A stretch of 64,000 nucleotides of DNA from Dasypus novemcinctus (taxonomy: Eukaryota > Chordata > Mammalia > Cingulata > Dasypodidae): positions 28,980,796 to 29,044,795 of the forward strand of contig NC_080690.1 in assembly GCF_030445035.2 (NCBI RefSeq). The letters are read 5' to 3'. Under the pieces are notes generated by a model, which was given only the letters and a program-made list of their open reading frames with translations, was not told the origin of the DNA and searched no databases. The translations under genes and the position numbers were made by a program. Positions 23,696-36,033 of the stretch are shown piece by piece (position 1 is the first letter of the stretch; every line of letters starts with the position of its first letter).

Positions 23696-24773
23696 AAATA
23701 ATAAGCACAATACAGAATATCCATGTCTACATAAAATACCATGACTTTAAAATGCTGTTTGACCTAAAGTAAGGGGGAAATGGAAAGGAAAAATGAGTTT
23801 ATATGGCTACGAGTTTCTAAAAAAGAGTCTGGAGGCTGGCAGAAGGATTGCCCTCATGCACAACTGAGCAGAGTCAGAGAGACAGATAAAGCAGATACAA
23901 CCCCCAGATATTGGTTCCTTTGAGGGCTAAAGAGACCCATGGGAGTTATGGTCATGGCCGATGAGGTTAACTACCAGGGCAGATGGCCCCTCTTTGGAAA
24001 TGGTGTTTATGTGTGATGAATCTGGACTCAGATGGGATCTCCCTTCATAAGACTTTCATGCTAATGTGCTGGAGGTGCAGTTAATGTTGGGGCTTAAGAT
24101 ATATTTAGGGGATTTGAATCTCTGGACTGACAATGTGATAGCCAGGTCCTGAGCCTCAACAGACTCCAGCACCTACAATCTGATCTATTGGACTTACCAC
24201 ACTCAGCTAAGATGGAGTTGAAGAAGGACAACCACCACATCATGGAGCCTAGAGTGATTACAACTGAAAATGGGAGGATTGCATCCAGCATCCATGTGGA
24301 ATCTGAGCCTCCTCTTGACATAGAGGTGCAATGGACACAACCAATCCAATGTCCACATAGAAGAGGTGGCATTGGATTGGGAAAAGTGGACATGGTGGAC
24401 GATGGGTATGGGGAAAAGCAGGAAGAGATGAGAGGTGGAGGCGTCTTTGGGACATGGAGCTGCCCTGGATGGTGCTTCAGAGGTAATCACCAGACATTGT
24501 AAATCCTCACAGGGCCCACTGGATGGAATGGAGGAGAGTATGGGCCATGATGTGAACCATTGTCTATGAGGTGCAGAGGTGCCCAAAGATGTACTTACCA
24601 AATCCAATGGATGTGTCATGATGATGGGAATGAGTGTTCTTGGGGGGGGGAGAGGAGGGGTGGGGGGGGTGGGGTTGAATGGGACCTCACATATATATTT
24701 TTAATGTAATATTATTACAAAGTCAATAAAAAAAAAGGAATGAAAAAAAAAGAAAAAAATAATAAGCACAATA
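23696..24773 (+). mobile_element. 5'-truncated younger L1 (3' UTR only) with 17-bp TSD
   Basis: The insertion covers about 23713-24756 and is all 3' UTR. It shares the block 'attgggaaaagtggacatgg' to 'gggacctcacatatatattt' with the copy at 12369-12735. It ends in AATAAA and an interrupted A tail. The 17-bp duplication AAATAATAAGCACAATA is exact at 23696-23712 and 24757-24773. Near the end lies a tract of four or more G runs (24642-24674). The exact TSD and limited decay make it one of the younger insertions in the window. Open frames within it (24094-24619 on both strands) are chance frames in the UTR. Confidence 0.9.
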
Positions 24774-25469
24774 AAGATAGCTACCTATTATTAAGAAAAA
24801 AATGAATGCAAGGAAAGGAGGAAGGAAGGAAGGAGTTAGATAGGTACTATGAGAGAATTACACAAATAACAAAAAAAATGAAGCCTAATCCAGATAGTCA
24901 CAATCCATCTCTTTAGATAGACTTTTTTCATAGACTTAACTAATAATTAGAATTAATTATTACTCTACTTTGACTTATTTATTAAGAGAAACTGTTCTTA
25001 CAAGGACATTAATACTCTATGAAAAATGCCTCAAATACTGAATATCAATAAATAAAGAAGAAATTCCTCCTAAACCAGGAGATATGCTCCTTCAGTCTAT
25101 GTGTACTCCCCTGAATGAAGAATTGAGATGTCCTATCACAGCTCAGTAAAAGAAAATTCTAGTGTGCACATCTTTCACAAGACATTGTTTGATAACCTTT
25201 AGGACAAGTTCCTTCCTCTCTGAGCCTCCTCTATTTGAATATATGAGACCTCAATTTATTCCTCATGTTACCAGATATGAAACAAGCACAGAGGATTTCT
25301 TAGAAACCATCAGTATTTTTCTTAAATTTCTGTATATGACTTCAAGCTATGTATGTTTTCCAATACCTTGAAATTGAACTTTGTAATTTATTTTGAATCA
25401 CTTCTAATACCCATGACAAAATTACATGAAGGGGAATAAATATTAACCCCACAACATGTGGCTTATGAT
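24774..25469. other. Intronic sequence, nothing recognised
   Basis: Contains a short GGAA run near 24820. No exon or repeat recognised. Confidence 0.4.
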
Positions 25470-26040
25470 TACTTACTTATTCATTCATTCAATATTTGCC
25501 AAGCATTCATTATGCATCATAAATTGGTTATTTGTTACATGGAAGTTTCTTAGTATATTTCTTTGTTGCCAGTGTCTATCACATTCCTAGTACTACATTA
25601 TTCCTTTGTGATAAGTGTTTCTTTGAAAATATAAAGATATGTGACAAGGTAACTAATTTCCCATAGGGAAATGGTGAGAAGAGGTGAAGAAAATTATCCA
25701 AAAAGAAATGACATTTAAGCTCAGACATAAAGAATATATAAATATTAACCAGACAAAGTAGGGATAAAGCAGGATAGAGAGATTCTATCAATGCTGAAAG
25801 AGCAAATCTGAAAGGACAGAGAAGGAAGATGCTTGACTAAGAAAAGGCCAGGTTGACTAGAATGTAAAGAGAAGGGAGTAAAGTTGAAGGACCTGAGGCT
25901 GGAAAACCAGGTGAGGGCTAGACCATGCAGATCTTGCAGGTAATGGGAAGAAAAAGAAAATGCTAGTAGAAATTCTAATGTACTTAAGGAGTATATAGAA
26001 AATAAATGATAGATATAGAAGGATCAATAGTAAATGTTTA
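25470..26040 (-). repeat. L2 fragment, antisense
   Basis: Opens with CATTCATTCAATATTTGCCAAGC, continues 'gacatttaagctcagacataa', 'gaaagagcaaatctgaaagga', 'agggctagaccatgcagatct', 'tgcaggtaatgggaagaa', the antisense L2 order over more than 500 bp. Confidence 0.75.
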
Positions 26041-26099
26041 AATGCATTCCTTTTAGATTAGAATGATAATCTCAGAATGCTATTTTTTATCAAATATTG

Positions 26100-27295
26100 T
26101 TTTTATTCAATAATAAAAATTCTTATAAGATTAGATAAATAGATAATACATTTGACTTTATCAATAACATTTTGTTTTAATCAAAGGCAACTTAAAGTCT
26201 AAGAGAACAAATCAAAGCTTGAGGAAGATATTTACAACATGAAAATTAAAAATTTCATTTTAAATATATTCAAATGAACTGTATACAACAGCTGATATTT
26301 GATGATTTTTTTCAAAAAGAATTGCAATTTTAAAAATTCAACCTAATAAAAGAGCTCAAGTAAATCAATAAGAAATGAAAACAGCAAACACAAAAGGGTA
26401 GAAACACAAAAGAACAAAACATGAATAGGCATTACTTTAAGTGAAAAAAGAAAACAGCCTTTAAATACATGAAAAGATGTTCATCCTGAAAAAGTTTAAA
26501 CTACAGTGAGAATCTATTATAAATCAACCAATTTGGTATAATTAAAGGGTAAGACAATAAAAATGTTAGGATGGATATAGAACAAGAACACCTGGTGGTT
26601 ACATCTATTAGTACAACCACTTAGGAAATTTTCCTGGAATTTTGTATTACATGAATAGGTGCATTCCTTACGAAATAGAGCATCCACATCTAAGTGTTTA
26701 TTCTGTAGAAACTTGTGCATATAAACACCAAGAGACATGTACAAAGCACTATCTAAGTTTTATGTATAATAGCTCCAAAACAGAACTCCCCAAAATGTCC
26801 AGAGATATGAGCAGAGATTAATAAAGTGTAATTGTTCTTTGCAATGGAACACTATATAGCAGCAAAAATTAATGAGCTATGTTTTCCTAAATTCTTAAAT
26901 CACTATGAAGGTTGCTGAATCATATAATGCTCAGTAAAAGATACACATCATAAAAATATACAAAAAAATATGCTCTAACTTTATGGAGTTTTAATCTCTA
27001 TTTTACATAAAGATGCTGGTTAAATTAAAAATTCAAGATGATGATAAAATGGAAGGGGAATAGAATCAGAGTGGGACCCACAAGATGCTTCTGCTATACT
27101 GATAATGGTGTTCTACTGGTTATGTTCTTTTTCTCAAGCTGAATTGTGGCCACATGAGTATTCATTTAATATGTTTATGCATACTATTTCACAGTAAAGA
27201 ATAATGGGTTAGGGACATCAGATTGCTTATACTGACATATGTTCTCCATATATGAGCTTATAGATAATTTCAAAAAATAAACCTGAATTAAAAGT
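26100..27295 (+). repeat. L1M 3' region, sense
   Basis: The order matches the sense 3' part of an old L1: 'taaaagagctcaagtaaatc', 'catgaaaagatgttcatcctg', 'ttattctgtagaaacttgtgc', 'accaagagacatgtacaaagc', 'ccaaaatgtccagagatatga', 'aatggaacactatatagcagc'. It is the mirror-orientation counterpart of the antisense copies elsewhere in the window. Confidence 0.8.
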
Positions 27296-29513
27296 GAAAA
27301 AAGCAATTTCTTTCACATCTCAGAATGATCTTATACATTCCTCCATAACATCAAATTTGAAATGACAATTGAACAACATCTAAAAGTTTTGATGAAAAAT
27401 GGTAATCCAAACAGTTTATTCAGTCTAGGCATCTTTTAAATCCTTCACAGGAATAAACAACAATAACAACAGCTAAAAATAAAACAAATATGCAATCTAT
27501 TCTCAGATGTATATGGATACACAAAGCATATCATCTATTCATACAATATACACTTTTTGCAAAAGAATCCTCAAACTGTTTACTAGACAACCAAGATTAA
27601 AATTACAATTAATGATTCCAAAATGCATGGCACGAAAAAGTTTAACACATTATCCATAATTTCCCAAAGTAATTGCGTAAACTTGAAATCAAATTCCCCA
27701 AAGTGAATCTTAGCTCTATCACTTTCTAATTGCATGACATTGAGTCTTATGTTCTTTATTAATAATATAATAATAGTCTCTATTTATTGAAATGACAAGT
27801 TTCTCATTTAGGAATTACTTTTGAAGGCCATAGTTCATAATTTTGTATCAATATTCATATGATGATTTACAAATTCATTTTCAAAAAACCAGAGACATTT
27901 TGACATATATTTGTTGCATGGATCTGCAAATATAGTCCCTAATTTTTCAGTTTACATAATCTAGTGATTTATAGTAACATCTTTGATAAATATCGTATAA
28001 CAGAGGAAACATACATAAGAACAAATAAAGAAGAACTGTTAAAAAAAAACCAAAAACCTTCATCTCAAACCCCAAAGTAGCAATAAATTGTCTTAGATTT
28101 TAGGGGCCTCTGAGTTCTAGCCTTAGTCTATATTTCATGATTTACTATTCTCTCTTTCTTACTTGTACCAAGGAAGTGAATTCCAGTCTTGAATTCTTGC
28201 CCAATTCAGTGTACCTAATATTATCCTTGCTTCTATTTTACTATGTGTGACCATGCAATCTCCTTGGCCTACTCCATGGACAGAAACTTAACTTAGCGTG
28301 TCTAAATAGTGTCTAAAACCAAAATTGGTAGGTTATTTTCGTAATAATCCCTTGTAATACTTGGGCATCCATCTCAGAATCAAGCTCCAGGCAGTCCCTA
28401 TTAGTTATTAAAATTTGACTTATATAAATGATTTCCCGTTCTTTACCTGAAAGTTCTGATCTCTTTCTTGAAGCAAATTCCTCCATCTTTTAATGTCTAC
28501 CTTAAGCCGTTCTTTTGGAATAATCCCAGCTATTAGTCATCTGACTCTACAGTAACAAACTAGAATGAATATCAGAGTAGAATAATGTATTTGTCTTACT
28601 AAAAGATTAATTTTCCATTGTTATTTTTCTAAACCAATTTAACACTGTATTGTCTCACATTTATTTTCTCAAGTAAATTTAATTTCTAAGGATGTGGAAT
28701 TTAGAAGGAACCTATGGTTAACTTAGATCTTTAATGTCGTGAAATAAGACATGTGATACGTAATTTTCTGTGCTCTTCTTTCCTCAGTTAAAAAACTCAA
28801 ATCATGTAAAGATATATCATGCTAGAATTTTAGACTATCTCATAATAGTTACTGGGAATATAAGTTACATTTTTCTTTGTAATACTAGAATTCATTATCT
28901 AAATTTTTAAATTTAGATAATGCATTACACTTAAAACAATAACCTTGCAAATATTTACTTTGAAACTAACAAAAAGATGCTTGTAATTGGACATGTCTAG
29001 GTAGAAAATTAACGTTGCTTCAAGGTGGCTGGTAAAATTTAACATAAATGATCCATATACTTCTTTTATCCAGTTAATCATTTTCTGTGTATAAAAGGAG
29101 GACTGACATATGCAAATACCAAGAGTAGTAAAAAAATATGAGTTTTCTGTTAGTTCCACTAATGCTTTCCTAGGTAGTGAAGGAGATAACTTTGTTCTGC
29201 AACAAGTAATATTCCTGTTTCAGATCCTAAATTATCATTATAGACTGTTTCAAAGAGAATATATGCAAAATAGTTTCTCATATTAACAATGTCAACCATG
29301 GGAAGACAAAGGTTTATTGTAATTTTATTAATTGCATCTTGAAGAACAATTTCCTTCCTTTGTTTTGAAGTATGGTATATGAAATTATCTATAAGTGTTC
29401 TTTGCAATAATTAACTGTACTCAAACTTGTCACAAAATTTCCCAAAATATAACAGGTATATATTCTGCATCAGCTTTGTGGGAATGTTCCTCTGCTTTTA
29501 GCTTACTGGCACT
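27296..29513. other. Intronic sequence, nothing recognised
   Basis: Two short minus frames at 28899-29159 and 29159-29407 abut but have no recognisable domain. No repeat recognised. Confidence 0.45.
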
Positions 29514-30004
29514 CCCTTTGTGATAGTTTTAGGCTATTCCGGACTTTAGAAAATCCTGTCCTTAGGGCTAATCCATTCCTGTGGGTATAAACCTATTGTA
29601 GGTGGGACCTCTTTTTGATTAGGTTTCCTCAGTAGGGTGTGACCCAGCATGGGTCTTAATCCTCTTACTGGACTCCTTTATAAATGGGATGAATATAAGG
29701 ATATATGGACTAAAAGCTATAACAGCAGAGAGAGAAAGCCATGAAGTCAAGGAGCTGAAATCAATGGAATCTGGGAGAGAGGAAGCCAGAAGATGAAGCA
29801 ATGGAACTTGGAAGAGAAGAAAGAGACCAGCAGACTCCTCCACATACTGGTCCTAGAGAGCAAAGATTGCCTGATGATACCTTGATTTGGACACTTTCAC
29901 AGTCTCAGAACTGTAAGCTTGGAAGCCAATAAACCCCTTTTGTAAAAGTCAACCCATTCTTGGTATATTGCTTTTGGCAGTTTTTAGCAAACTAAAATAC
30001 CCTT
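29514..30004 (+). mobile_element. MaLR/ERVL-type solo LTR with 5-bp TSD
   Basis: The LTR spans 29519-29999, from TGTGATAGTTTTAGGC to AGCAAACTAAAATA, with CCCTT on both sides (29514-29518 and 30000-30004). It contains 'tggactcctttataaatggg' (TATA-like, 29669-29688) and AATAAA with downstream 'ccccttttgtaaaagtcaacc' near 29928, i.e. promoter-like and polyadenylation-like signals in LTR order. No internal region is present, so it is a solo LTR. Confidence 0.8.
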
Positions 30005-31526
30005 CTAGGTTGAAGAAATATAGATTACAGGATCACCTGGTATATCACTGCAAAACAAAAACAAAAACATTTTTTCCCTTTTCAAATTACTGCATAATTA
30101 AGCACAACCAGAGGAAATTTAAAATAAAAAGTATTAACTCATTCAGAGTGTTTTATATACTTGCTGACTAGTAAAGCATTACAGGCCTGGTTATATTGTA
30201 AACACAGCACAAACACATATAAAAAATTTATATTCTATTTTGGTGAGTGGCTATCATTTTTTAAAATCTTAACATAGTACTTTATGATACAGGGGATTGA
30301 ACAAATTTATTTATATACATTTCAATGGAATATCTGTCCATGTATTTGATTATTCTGGAAGCAGATAGCTATCACTGTTGAACAGGCATTGGATAACAGT
30401 GATTGGGAATTACTGATTTAATATTCAACAGTGAGATAGTTAAGTATTTTGAGTTCTGCAAACGTGCTAATATTTGAAAATCTTCCCAATGGAAATAATC
30501 AATTTTCCCTATTAACACTGTTAAAACCATCCAAATAATGTTTGTATATTTTTAGATGGAATTACATATCAACCTGAGAAAAATGATGTTCTTATTTTGA
30601 GTAAATATATATCTTTCATTAATCAAAATGATAAAATAAATTATGAAGTAATGTATAAAGTTTGATTATAGTTCAAAAAGACAGCAAAAAATTCATCTTC
30701 AGGGTAAAATGTTTGAGAACAATAAGACTAACATAGGACTGATTACTTATTGCCAAACACTTTATTTTAACTGAAGTATGTTTATGTTCTTAAGCATTAC
30801 TTAAGCATCCTTAAGTATTTAGGTATTGCTCTGGGGAGCCAATATATATCTCTATATAATTAATTTATCAGTGCAAAGTTGACTATCTACTCCTATGACT
30901 TCTCATTTTGTATGTATTTGTGAGAACAGCATGGATATTCTCTATCTTCAGAAGAGTAGTATATATGGCATACCTCCTCCACTTTGTAGTTAAGTGGAAC
31001 TTTAGTTGTATGTTAGTTTAAATGCTCTTGGGGGTGACTGATGCTCTTCATAGTTCCCTGTAGGAGTCAATAAAATACATTGTTCTATATGGCATATTTT
31101 CATGTAGTCTGTCTTCTCAAACATGCCTCCAAAATATGGTGTAATTCCATCCATTCAGTTTTACATAGTGAACAGGCTAAGTGAGAGAAAGTTAAATTTG
31201 TTTATAAAGATTTGGGATAATTTATGTTTCTTGAGAGGACACTTGAAGATGATTGTTATAAAAAGAATGAGTTTCAATTCCAAGGGTGATGATAAATCTC
31301 TGTATAGTTAATGATGGAGCTCCAGTCATGCATCCTGTTAGCATGTGAATGTTTTGGACCATGCCAATTGGAAAAATGGGTAGAAGGGAGAGGAAGAGAC
31401 TTTGAGTGGTCCTGTGGATTTGGGAGTGCCTTGAGGTTTGCAGAGGAATTTTGAACTAGTAAAACAAATGTTGTCTAGGCAGTCATTTGAAATCATGTAA
31501 ACTAATGTCATTTCCACTTTTTCCAG
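30005..31526. other. Intron just upstream of the penultimate exon
   Basis: No repeat or exon recognised. It ends in a pyrimidine-rich tract TTTCCACTTTTTCCAG, a good splice acceptor at 31526. Confidence 0.6.
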
Positions 31527-31778
31527 ATAATTCCCTCAGCATTTTGGCAAAGCATAATGGATTCAACCGCCAGAAACAAGAAGTCTATCTTTTACCAATC
31601 ATAATCAGTGACAGCGGGAATCCTCCGCTAAGCAGCACTAGTACCCTGACCATCCGTGTCTGTGGCTGCAGCAGTGATGGTGTTGTCCAGTCCTGTAATG
31701 TTGAAGCTTATGTCCTTCCAATTGGTCTCAGTATGGGAGCCTTAATTGCCATATTAGCATGCATCATTTTGCTGCTAG
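31527..31778 (+). CDS. CDH18: CDH18 penultimate coding exon: end of EC5 and transmembrane segment
   Basis: This 252-bp exon lies between TTTTTCCAG and CTAG/GTATGT. It encodes the end of extracellular cadherin repeat 5 (LPIIISDSGNPPLSSTSTLT, then the conserved IRVCGCSSDGVVQSCN with three cysteines) and most of the membrane-spanning helix (LSMGALIAILACIILLL). Both boundaries are phase 1, so the exon is symmetric (84 codons). Type II cadherins are single-pass calcium-dependent adhesion molecules, mainly neuronal for this subgroup. The order of sequence, the cysteines and the junction position identify a type II cadherin with near certainty. The paralog call CDH18 rests on the tail in the next exon and is from memory; CDH12, CDH9 or CDH10 are the alternatives. 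Earlier exons lie outside the window. Confidence 0.85.
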
Positions 31779-33134
31779 GTATGTATTTCCTTTATAGTCT
31801 GAAGGTCACCATTTTTCTGGTTCAGAAGTGATTATAAATAAGGAAAGCAAACTCTGATCTAGCCAGATATTAACTCTTTTGTCTTTTGGAGAAGCAGCAT
31901 TTTCTTGGACTTCTCCAATAGTTGAGAGCATCAAGGGAACATGAAGAGAAAAGGGTTGTGATAGCAAAGGTTCAATTGGAGAGGACTTTTCAGTGCCTTT
32001 TTCAATAACGTTCCCACTAAAAAGATGAATGAAACTTAATGGTCATTGAATTGGGGTAAGAATTTATTACAATAGCTTCTATAGGGTAAGAAAATCTCCA
32101 GATCTTCAGATCCATGTCAATTTTCTTGACCAGGGGCTGCCATATTACTACAAAAGAATGGGTGAGTATTAACTCACAACGTTTGGTGAGCTAAAAGGAA
32201 AATAAACAAATAAATAAGATTTCTTCAAAATTACATTGTATTTCTTATACATTTTTCTTGATATTAACCTCAGGTTGAAACAAAGTTTGCAAATTAAGGT
32301 AAAACTTCTGTGACCTCTCCATTGAAAATACATAAAATTATAAAAATGAACTTAGATATAAGGAAAACATAAAAAGAGAAAAGTTGTTTCTTATTGTGAC
32401 GTTAGGTTTAAAACACCTTAGAGCAAATGTGGTTACATCTGCTTCCCAGTTACCTCTGTTCTGCCGACTCAGTTCCCTGGATTTGAGCATCATTGTGATG
32501 TGGTGTTTTACCACCTTTGCTCTGAGTTTGATATGGCTGATTTGGCTAGTTAGATATATATTACTCTCCCTTTCTTCACCTTGAGATCTACCTTTCCAGT
32601 TAGAGGAGATCAGCCTTCATGCAAGGATAAAGAAGTTGTTCATTGAAAACTTGACAAAGTATCTCGACATCACTTCTTTGAATGAACATTATTTAATTGA
32701 GAAGGGTCTTGAAAAAATTTTAAAATACAAAATACACAAACATGATCTATCCTGTTCCTTTCTCTTTAAAAAAATCTGGAGACTAAAGCAGAAAGTTAAA
32801 GTATGAATTTCTTAGCTGTCTTCCACTCCATGCTATTCAGTCTAGAGCTCATTCCAGCATTAAATGCAGCTATCGCCATGAATAGATGCAAATGTATCTT
32901 TTTAACCCATCACCATTAACCAGAAACACCTTCAAATCTTGAATGGTATTTACTCAAATTTCAATGCTCATCTGTCAGAGATGTGTTTTGATTATTTCCC
33001 TAGTAATTGTCACTAAAGCTATACACTCATAAGTTTTTTTTTTTTAAATGTCCCTCTCTCTTAACATATATTGTGCATTGCTTGTGAAATTATATGCTAG
33101 TTTGGCTAATCGCTATTTCATATTTTTCCTACAG
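31779..33134 (+). other. CDH18: Last intron of the cadherin gene
   Basis: A 1356-bp phase 1 intron with GTATGT donor and TATTTTTCCTACAG acceptor. Reading through the donor stays open for 17 codons and stops at 31829-31831. Tandem AATAAA words at 32201-32214 could serve premature polyadenylation. No repeat recognised. Confidence 0.85.
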
Positions 33135-33628
33135 TCATCGTTGTGCTGTTTGTAACTCTGCGAAGACATAAAAATGAACCATTAATCATAAAAGACGATG
33201 AAGACGTGCGGGAAAACATTATTCGCTATGATGATGAAGGAGGAGGGGAAGAGGACACAGAGGCTTTTGATATTGCAACTTTGCAAAACCCAGATGGAAT
33301 CAATGGATTTTTACCCCGTAAGGATATTAAACCAGATCTGCAGTTTATGCCAAGGCAAGGACTTGCTCCAGTTCCCAATGGTGTTGATGTCGATGAATTT
33401 ATTAATGTGCGGCTCCATGAGGCAGACAATGACCCAACAGCCCCACCATATGACTCCATTCAGATTTATGGCTATGAAGGCCGAGGGTCTGTAGCTGGCT
33501 CCCTCAGCTCCTTGGAGTCCACCACATCAGACTCAGACCAGAATTTTGACTACCTCAGTGACTGGGGTCCCCGCTTTAAGAGACTGGGTGAACTCTACTC
33601 TGTTGGTGAAAGTGACAAAGAAACTTGA
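33135..33628 (+). CDS. CDH18: CDH18 last coding exon: cytoplasmic domain
   Basis: It begins mid-codon after CCTACAG, completes the membrane helix (VIVVLFVTL), then a basic stop-transfer RRHK and a cytoplasmic tail of about 155 residues ending ...GESDKET and TGA at 33626-33628. The juxtamembrane acidic stretch with EGGGEEDTEAFDI is the p120-catenin-binding region of classical and type II cadherins. The C-terminal part with DPTAPPYDSIQIYGYEG, a serine-rich stretch SLSSLESTTSDSD and DWGPRFKRL is the beta-catenin-binding region, with phosphorylatable serines. The frame is intact and strongly conserved in type. The middle (PDLQFMPRQG) supports CDH18 over its paralogs, from memory. Joined to the 31527-31778 exon in phase 1. 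Confidence 0.88.
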
Positions 33629-34572
33629 CAGTGGATTATAAGTAGATCAGCAGAACTGAGAATTCTGTAATATTCTAGGGTCACCCCCTTTAGATACAAC
33701 CAATGTGGCTATTTGTTTTAGAGGCAAGTTTAGCACCAATCATCTATAAACTCAACTACATTTTAATGTTGAACCAAAAAAATAATAAAAATAAAAAGTA
33801 TATGTTAGGAGGTTATAAATCTTGTGGAGTGTGAATTAAAATATGTGGAGTGTCTAGAAGTCTTTGGATATTTGATATTTACCTGACCATCACTGGCAAA
33901 GATTGGGATCCTGGCTAATCCTTAAAGAAATAGTTTAAAAAGAGGAAAAAAAAAATTAAAGGTGCTTTCTTAGAAAAATGGACCCACAAGAAATATGCTG
34001 CTGATGTGTGTCTTCTGCAAGGATTTTCAGAAATGTGAAAAATTTTCCCCCCTTTTCCAACAAGGATCCCATCACAAATGTTGAAGCAATACTTGGTCTG
34101 CTGTACATTATGACTTTTTGGAGTTTGGGGAAGCCTCTTAGATTATACGGTACAGTGACCACATACTTTGTACATAATGTTGGCCCCACTTACCAGACTG
34201 ACTAGCATCTTTAAATTTTGTGTCGAGCCTTAAAATATTCACATGCCCGTAATCCATTCCAGGGTGGGGATTGCCAACTCAGTGGTGGGAGGAGAGAAAT
34301 CCCATTCAAACAGACTTGTTTTCTAGAAGCAGGTTTACTCGTTCCCTCCACGTCATCTTCTTCAACAAGGACACAAAAATAGACTGTATCACACAATGGA
34401 CTACATAAGAGACAGATGGTTTTATTGCTAGCGCGTGAATTTATTTGTTTAATCCTCAAAATAAATATTTTATTGATGTCCATTAATGATTTTATTTATT
34501 AAGGTCGGTAACTATAGTTTAAGGGGGTATAGGGAAAAAACTAAATTATATCCATTAATAACCCTTTAGATT

Positions 34573-34610
34573 GTTTTATATATATATCTATATATATATA
34601 TATATACCCA
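34573..34610 (+). repeat. (TA)n microsatellite in the 3' UTR
   Basis: TATATATATCTATATATATA and more TA units followed by CCCACACACA. It lies within the inferred 3' UTR and is expected to vary in length. Confidence 0.85.
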
Positions 34611-34894
34611 CACACAATGAATGTGTAATACATGTACATTTTGGTGAGATGAGTATGGCAGGCAATATAATCAAAAGGGGAGCTAATACTCTCCTTGGAA
34701 TAGAGTGTTATTGTGACTTGTGACTCGCGATGGCAGGAATAACATTTTCCCAGAGAAACTTTTGGACTGTTTTCTATTTTGTTCATTATTCTAGTATTTG
34801 GTGTTTTTACTACAAGCACAAACATCTGGAAATATATTGATTCGTGTGAATATTTAAGCTCTAGTCTTTTAGATATCTACATAATGCCCAGTTC

Positions 34895-34900
34895 AATAAA
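34895..34900 (+). promoter_or_regulatory. CDH18: Candidate polyadenylation signal AATAAA
   Basis: A canonical hexamer in GTTCAATAAACCTGCTTC, about 1.27 kb after the stop. A T-rich stretch follows at about 34940-34975. The assignment is inference. Confidence 0.4.
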
Positions 34901-34920
34901 CCTGCTTCAAGTTGCCCCCA

Positions 34921-35935
34921 TTGTATTAGAGCAGGAACTGATTTGTACATAATTTTATTGCCTATGTTTTTAGCATTTCTCTCCCTGATCTTCATGGTGA
35001 TGTAAAGAACGTTTTAGATTCCAAAAGAGAACAGCACTAGAAGATGTGAGCATTTTAAATTTGTAATGCAAAACCTGCCACTTAGGAGTAGAAAATGTAT
35101 GATAAAACTCAACTATTACATGCAGATCATTTTAATTTTCTACTTTGCTTTAATGCAATATTGTTTATTTACTCCATGTATTGTATTCAGAGAAACTCCT
35201 GTATTGTTTCCTACTTTGTGAAATATATTTTTATAAATACCTCTGTTGTCATCACTTTTTTTTTCCAGTCAGATTAAGACCTATTAACAAAGAGTCTTCA
35301 AATTCTTCAAAGCAGAATTCTAGGTGATTCGATTTAAATCATCCCAAGGACTTATGTTGGTAAGAGTAATTGTTATGAAGCTCAAGAGAAGTGAAATGGC
35401 TTTCCAATGATCACACAGCAAGAGACCAGCAGGACATAAAAGTAACAAGGAGAACGAGAACCTCAAGCCAAGTTCAGGTGTGGATCCTCCAGGATGCAAG
35501 ATGTTGAGGCAGATTTAGGAGAAAAAAATGAAAGAAAGAGCAACAAGATTGACAAGGAAAACTTTCAGTCAGGGATGCAGATCTGAAACCTATAAAAAGA
35601 AAGTGTTGAGGAAGGAGGATTTGACCAGAGAGCCTTAAACTGCAAAGCAAGTCTGACAGTCTCTGCCAGCTCAGAAGGAAGGTCTAGTACAAAGATTCTC
35701 CACTAGAGTCCTTCACTAGGGAAAATTATCCAGGCTTTAGGACCTCTGTTCAGCATAGGTTTGGCTCAAAAACTGAAGGCACCAAGTCTGGAGGGTGTTA
35801 GCCAATTGGAATCCTTACAGGTAAGTAGCAAGTTCATCAAATATGATGGAAGATGTGAGAAAGGCACCTCTAAGCTGCCCCATTCATGTTTCTCTGTAGG
35901 GTCATCAGAGTCATGAAATTTTCTTTTATTTCCAG
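34921..35935. other. Downstream flank, nothing recognised
   Basis: Could still be 3' UTR if a distal site is used. No repeat family recognised. Confidence 0.4.
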
Positions 35936-35975
35936 TTTTTTTAATGGAAAATTTTCTTTTTTTCCATTAAAAAAA
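35936..35975. repeat. Perfect inverted repeat, 15-bp arms, 10-nt loop
   Basis: Arm TTTTTTTAATGGAAA at 35936-35950 and its exact reverse complement TTTCCATTAAAAAAA at 35961-35975, with loop ATTTTCTTTT. It would form a stable but AT-rich hairpin on either strand. Confidence 0.9.
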
Positions 35976-36033
35976 GTTCACTGATTGCATCTGTGTAGGC
36001 CACATTTCTTTATTAATGGAAGATGGAGATGAA

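Larger units (their letters stand above)
33629..34920 (+). other. CDH18: Cadherin 3' UTR (extent inferred)
   Basis: Sequence after the stop codon up to the region of the best polyadenylation signal, AATAAA at 34895-34900. Other AATAAA words occur at about 33780 and 34460-34465, so shorter 3' ends are possible. No transcript data support any of them. It holds a (TA)n tract at about 34575-34608. Confidence 0.5.

Noticed and set aside
24094-24619. Overlapping 99-138 codon frames on both strands
   Set aside because: All lie in an L1 3' UTR with a 17-bp target duplication; chance frames.
1-31526. Search for further cadherin exons in the upstream intron
   Set aside because: No EC-repeat motifs (such as DxNDNxP or LDRE) flanked by splice sites were found in the frames, so the region is treated as one intron.
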